Part shown: positions 60,498 through 64,000 of the stretch, piece after piece
Position numbering within the stretch: the stretch's first letter is position 1
Layout: every line of letters starts with the position of its first letter
Assembly: GCF_004366355.1 (NCBI RefSeq)
Contig: NZ_SODV01000002.1
Span: 2,419,547 to 2,483,546 of the forward strand
Origin: Dinghuibacter silviterrae
GTDB taxonomy: Bacteria; Bacteroidota; Bacteroidia; Chitinophagales; Chitinophagaceae
DNA: 64,000 nt
Reading direction: 5' to 3'
The notes under the pieces: generated by a model
Database searches by the model: none
Seen by the model: only the letters and a program-made list of their open reading frames with translations
Told to the model about the DNA's origin: nothing
Program-made: the position numbers and the translations under genes

Positions 60498-60965
60498 TTA
60501 AGCTATTTGACTTGTATTAAAGGGTTTTTGTTCGGATTTCCGTTTTTTTAAATACATGATTAACAAAATCAAAACTACGGATGCAGCAAATGCTGAACTA
60601 TAGAACCCATCTTGAAAATACTCTCCAAAAGTTTTATAAGTCTCCTTGGTCAAATTCCAATAGAACCATGTCACCATAGTCAAAAGGAATATACCAGACA
60701 GCAAAGACAAAAAAAACGCCAAACTGGTTGATTTTATATACTTAAATAAAATATGAATAATTAAATAATAGATCGAATATATTGCTATCTGGGCTGCCAG
60801 CCTGTCAAGCGACCAAATAAAGATCCATATTAGCAGCGTTGGGAAAAAACTAGAAAAGCCTGTAAAATAAGCTGTGATCGATGAGCTTATTACAAAGCCC
60901 AAGCAGGTTGAAAAGAACAACCCTCTTAAATATATTCTTAGGTTCATATTCTTTTTAGTTGCCAT
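60498..60965 (-). CDS. Multi-pass membrane protein, probable immunity to toxin cassette A
   Basis: 155 residues with four hydrophobic helices (FFSTCLGFVISSSITAYF; LLIWIFIWSLDRLAAQIAI; FLSLLSGIFLLTMVTWFYW; AFAASVVLILLIMYLKK) and basic ends. Its start overlaps the end of the Rhs cassette A reading frame by 11 bases, which is the usual immunity-gene position. A membrane immunity protein suggests a toxin that acts on or across the inner membrane. The assignment is by position and topology. Confidence 0.6.
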   Translation of the reverse strand: MATKKNMNLRIYLRGLFFSTCLGFVISSSITAYFTGFSSFFPTLLIWIFIWSLDRLAAQIAIYSIYYLIIHILFKYIKSTSLAFFLSLLSGIFLLTMVTWFYWNLTKETYKTFGEYFQDGFYSSAFAASVVLILLIMYLKKRKSEQKPFNTSQIA

Positions 60966-62172
60966 TATTTATGACTTTTTCCCGGGTTTCCTTAGGCAAA
61001 TCCGAGTACCAGACTCTTTTGGATACTACTCTTTGGGTATCAAATGTTGCTTCGCCGCCAGCAGCGTTGATGGCATTTGCAACATTAACCATGACCTGAC
61101 GCCACATCTCGTCGGCCTGTTTAAAGAAAATATCACCAGCAGAGATAACCTGGTCTCCGGTTGAGTTAAATAGTCTATCAACTCCTTGGATGTAAAATAT
61201 ATATCCTCCATTTTCCTTTTGAACGCCAAATTCTCTATTCCCCCCCAATGGATGCCCTTTATCTCCTTTAAACCAATTAGAAAAGTTCTTTTTGTAGCCG
61301 TCATAAACGGGTCTAAATGTCCATGAAGCATAATCGCTTGAAGAGTTGAAGTGGGTGGTTAAGACATCGGCGTCGTCGATATGGAAGGGACCCTCCTTTC
61401 CTCTAAAACGCATTACTGCAGAATTTGGATTACTGCTGTTCCATACAGCAGCTTCCTGAGCACTATAAGCCTCAAAGTCAGATCTCTTGCCATTGATAAA
61501 TAAAGCAAGATTTAATCGAACAAAAGTTAATACAGCTGCAGCATCTTTCATGTCTGGCGGGAGTTTGGTTATACGAACCACATACTGATCGAAATTCATC
61601 CGTAAACCCCATGCAGCCGACATTCGCTGATCTGCAAAATTCTCAGTTGGATTTCTATTATTTACGCGATCCAGCAAATATTGTGGCGCATTCTCAAACA
61701 TAAGGTGTGACCAAGGTGTAACGTCATTTGGTGATTTAGCGTCTTGAGGCTTAGCAGCCGTATCGCCCCTCACATCACTAAATGATATAGGATTATCGAC
61801 AAAAGATGAGTATCTGCTTACTCCCGCCGCCGGTTTGGAATCTAAATTCCATCGCCTCCCAATTCTGGGGTCATACTCCCAAAACTGCGCGGTTGTGTGA
61901 TTGCCATTACCAGCGATTTCATCTGTTTTTTCCTGACCATTAAACCCATACCGATAAGTACCGGTTGCATCGTAGGTGCGACCAGGCTCTAACGAGCCGA
62001 AGGGGTAGTAATCATTGGCATCAAGAACTACGGGTGCAAAATGGTCGACCGTCGACCCGTCAGAAGAAACACCATAACGCCTATCGGATATAGTGGCTAG
62101 GACATTACCTAGATGATTCGGTAATTCATAACCTTTAGGGCATAGGACATTTTGCCTATAGCAGGGTTTTAT
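60955..62172 (-). pseudogene. Orphan Rhs C-terminal cassette A (core plus toxin tip), no start codon
   Basis: The minus-strand frame is open from just after a TGA at 62173-62175 to the stop at 60955. It encodes the Rhs core (YELPNHLGNVLATISDRRYG; NDYYPFGSLEPGRTYDATGTY; YRYGFNGQEKTDEI; EYDPRIGRRWNLD; SSFVDNPISFSD) and then about 270 residues of a variable toxin tip (from RGDTAAKPQ). No ATG or usable alternative start exists in the core, so it is a displaced 3' cassette that must recombine into a full-length rhs gene to be expressed. Tip motifs (GHPLGGNREFGVQ; YIQGVDRLFNSTGDQVISAG) match no toxin family I know. An immunity gene overlaps its end. Confidence 0.75.
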
Positions 62173-62203
62173 TCAAAGAACTTCAGGCAGTTACACCGGG
62201 TAC
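62096..62203. repeat. 108-bp direct repeat, copy 1
   Basis: Nearly identical (two mismatches) to 63893-64000, 1797 bases away. It spans the first codons of the Rhs core and the noncoding leader upstream, and the core beyond it is about 75-80% similar. It is a natural homology arm for recombination between cassettes. Confidence 0.85.
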
Positions 62204-62382
62204 AAGATAGGATTTATTTACATATTAGGGCGTGCCCGGGGGTGGATTCGAACTAGCACACCTTTAGGGGCGGAGAGATGTCTTTCGTACCCAATACGAA
62301 CGTTAAGCTGCTGGCTTCGATATCGCGAATCATCTCTTGAATTGAGAGATGCCACTGTTTATGGCTGGTAGTGGGGGCTGCT

Positions 62383-62793
62383 CTAAAATTCCGAACTGCA
62401 AATAAAATTACATTCCTGTATAAGATCAAGATCGCTCAATGCATTCTCATAGCAGTTCAAGTAGTAAGTGCTCTTTTTCCAGGACATAAATACAAAGTAT
62501 TTGAATATTCTTTCCCAGATACGAGGATCTAATTTAAAGATTAGATTTTGGTCATTATCAAATACTCCTAGAGTATTAGCGCCTAATTCTGAAGAAAAAA
62601 TTATTGCCTTATCCAACCCTTCATTTTCTACAAAATCCAAACTTCGGATATTTATCGACGGACAAGTTGTTACTGCTGTAAACTCGCTTATCGATTTGGC
62701 AAGTTTTGCATAGTCGCCCTCGTTTCCTAACAAACAAAGGTTAGGGCCGTCAAAACCAAAAACGGATTCGTAAGTCAAATCTACTTTCATCAT
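62383..62793 (-). CDS. Putative immunity protein for Rhs cassette B
   Basis: 136 residues, soluble and acidic (VFGFDGPNLCLLGNEGDYAKL; SLDFVENEGLDKAIIFSSE), with a helical C-terminal part (WERIFKYFVFMSWKKSTYYL). It starts 3 bases after the stop of the Rhs cassette B, the usual position of a cognate immunity gene. No family recognised. Soluble nature suggests a toxin acting in the cytosol. Confidence 0.6.
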   Translation of the reverse strand: MMKVDLTYESVFGFDGPNLCLLGNEGDYAKLAKSISEFTAVTTCPSINIRSLDFVENEGLDKAIIFSSELGANTLGVFDNDQNLIFKLDPRIWERIFKYFVFMSWKKSTYYLNCYENALSDLDLIQECNFICSSEF

Positions 62794-62796
62794 ATT

Positions 62797-63969
62797 TTAC
62801 GCGATTGCATTAGGGTTGTCTTTAATATATTGTTGCATCTTATCGTCATACTCCTTTCTTCTCTTTTTGTATTCCTGCATTTTTTCTTGGTAGTCTTTCA
62901 TTTTTTGATAGTAGTCCTGTAAATTCTTCAGATATTCTTCTTGTTGCTGTTTGCTTAACTGGTATTCCTTTTGTAGATATACAGGATATTCTTGCGGCGG
63001 AAATGTTGTTGGGTCAATATACATCAGCATTGGAGGATTAAAGTCCTTCCCATAGATTTGACCATCAGGTATTTTTACCCCGTCTGGTGTATAATTTTCC
63101 CATCCATTATTTGGACTCCCCCCCGGCTTGAAGTCCCAGTGACTTTTGGGATGCCATTTATCTGCCTTGTGCCATCTTAAAATATCGCCCCTCTCATTCT
63201 CTAAACGTGTGGCTCCTTTTTCCTTCAATTTTTCATATCCTTTTGTCCCGGGTTTCACGGGGTTTACTTTCCATTCACCGGGTAGGCTTGCCGGTGGTGT
63301 GGGATAAGTCGAAGCATCATTGGGATCAATTGTAGATTCGTCTATGGGCGTATTATGTACAATTGAGGGCGATGTCGGGGGCATTGGCAAATAAGGTGCC
63401 GGGGGGAGGGTTGGTGTTTGTGGCATTGCAACAGGTCCCGGCAAAATTGGTGGAGCGGGCGGAAGTGGCGGGACTGGGGCTGTTGGAATTTTTGGAAGGC
63501 TAAGGATAGGATCCGGAAATGAGAGCCAACGTGGGAACCCTAGTAACTCTTCAGCACCGTCTAAATCTTGAGCCCAAGTGGGTTTATTTCCTGCGTATTG
63601 ATATGAGCTGTAAAACGGAAATTTGTCTTCCAACGGGTCTACGCTCAAAAACCTGCCAACTCTCGGATCGTATACCCTGGCGCCATAGTCGATTTGATCT
63701 CCAACGCCCTTGACCTCGTTGTCATTTTCTTTTCCATTGAAGCCATAGCGGTAAGTTCCAGTGGCATTATAAGCGCGTCCCGGCATCAACGATCCGAAGG
63801 GGTAGTAGTCGTTAGCATCTAACACCACCGGGCTGAAGTGATCCACGGTCGATCCATCCGTAGACACCCCATATCTCCGATCTGATATGGTAGCTAGGAC
63901 ATTATCCAGATGATTCGGTAATTCATAACCTTTAGGGCATAGGACATTTTGCCTATAGCAGGGTTTTAT
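62797..63969 (-). pseudogene. Orphan Rhs C-terminal cassette B with proline-rich linker and His/Trp-rich toxin tip
   Basis: Same layout as cassette A: the frame opens after an in-frame TGA at 63970-63972. The core is complete (NDYYPFGSLMPGRAYNATG; RYGFNGKENDNEV; ARVYDPRVGRFLSVDPLEDKF; YQYAGNKPTWAQDLDG). After it a long Pro-rich linker (PPLPPAPPILPGPVAM ...) precedes a tip with RWHKADKWHPKSHWDFKPGG and a GQIYGKDF motif, and the tail is a Gln/Lys/Glu-rich coiled coil of about 60 residues. The only nearby start is a GTG inside the core (VSTDG). The His/Trp-rich tip suggests a metal-dependent nuclease but that is a guess. Confidence 0.75.
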
Positions 63970-64000
63970 TCAAAGAACTTCAGGCAGTTACACCGGGTAC
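63893..64000. repeat. 108-bp direct repeat, copy 2
   Basis: Copy of 62096-62203 with two mismatches, reaching the window end; the array likely continues with further cassettes and finally a full-length rhs gene. Confidence 0.85.

Noticed and set aside
62220..62262. A tRNA gene beside the Rhs cassette leader
   Set aside because: Only a T-loop-like and acceptor-like end is visible; the 5' half, anticodon stem and a paired T-stem are missing.
60290..64000. A CRISPR array or insertion sequence as the cause of the repeats
   Set aside because: Repeats are about 108 bp, spaced 1.8 kb apart and tied to Rhs coding sequence; no short regular repeats, cas genes, transposase or terminal inverted repeats are present.

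Overview
The window looks like a chromosome segment of a fairly GC-rich Bacteroidota bacterium, most like the Chitinophagaceae (Chitinophaga/Dinghuibacter/Puia type). The reasons are a SusR-like hybrid two-component regulator beside a glycoside hydrolase, a T9SS type A sorting domain, fucose-utilisation genes, paired DUF3857/transglutaminase proteins, Rhs cassettes with the Bacteroidota core, and promoter elements of the TAnnTTTG type. This assignment is an inference from gene content, not a database match. I saw no rRNA, complete tRNA, CRISPR array, insertion sequence or replication origin.

Layout. 1-7.8 kb, all on the minus strand: a PA14-containing GH31 alpha-xylosidase (its 3' end lies outside the window), a 1391-residue hybrid two-component regulator, an SDR without its catalytic Lys, and an aldo/keto reductase. 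7.9-12.4 kb: a ComA-family phosphosulfolactate synthase, an AI-2E-type membrane protein, a TIM-barrel isomerase and an S53 peptidase. 12.4-14.3 kb: an AT-richer island with a toxin / HTH antitoxin / SecB-like chaperone triad and an orphan MNT nucleotidyltransferase. 14.3-22.1 kb: a TonB-C protein, a class I amidotransferase, a large unknown protein, peptidase E and two transglutaminase-like proteins. 22.1-29.0 kb: two overlapping signalling genes, one of them a 1906-residue soluble poly-HAMP hybrid kinase. 29-35.4 kb: cell-surface genes (Wzi-like barrel, T9SS cargo, Gfo/Idh/MocA oxidoreductase, two small lipoproteins, one collagen-like).

35.4-45.6 kb is a complete-looking L-fucose locus. A divergent AraC regulator faces an eight-gene operon encoding FucP symporter, mutarotase, fuconolactonase, L-fucose dehydrogenase, a zinc alcohol dehydrogenase, a UxaB-like reductase, a UxaA-like dehydratase and a GH29 alpha-fucosidase. 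The enzyme set is that of the L-galactonate/tagaturonate/altronate route grafted onto fucose oxidation. This suggests that L-fuconate, which is 6-deoxy-L-galactonate, is processed through 6-deoxy-tagaturonate and 6-deoxy-altronate.

45.6-52.9 kb holds an MscS channel, an ABC exporter, a PQQ-type propeller lipoprotein, a methyltransferase, a ParE/RelE toxin-antitoxin pair with a readable promoter and operator, and an AAA ATPase. From 52.9 kb onward the sequence becomes AT-rich and accessory. It contains small unknown genes, a membrane-anchored unknown protein, and then a two-gene operon (55,089-57,552) of a CHAT caspase-like protease followed by a protein I read as a bacterial gasdermin, i.e. 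a probable abortive-infection pore-forming module. After an NHL-repeat lipoprotein, the right end is an Rhs graveyard: two start-less orphan Rhs C-terminal cassettes in tandem, each with its own toxin tip and immunity gene and sharing a 108-bp nearly identical leader, plus a third decayed leader copy.

The most noteworthy systems are the CHAT-gasdermin operon, the toxin-antitoxin-SecB triad, the predicted alternative fucose pathway, and the orphan Rhs cassette array.
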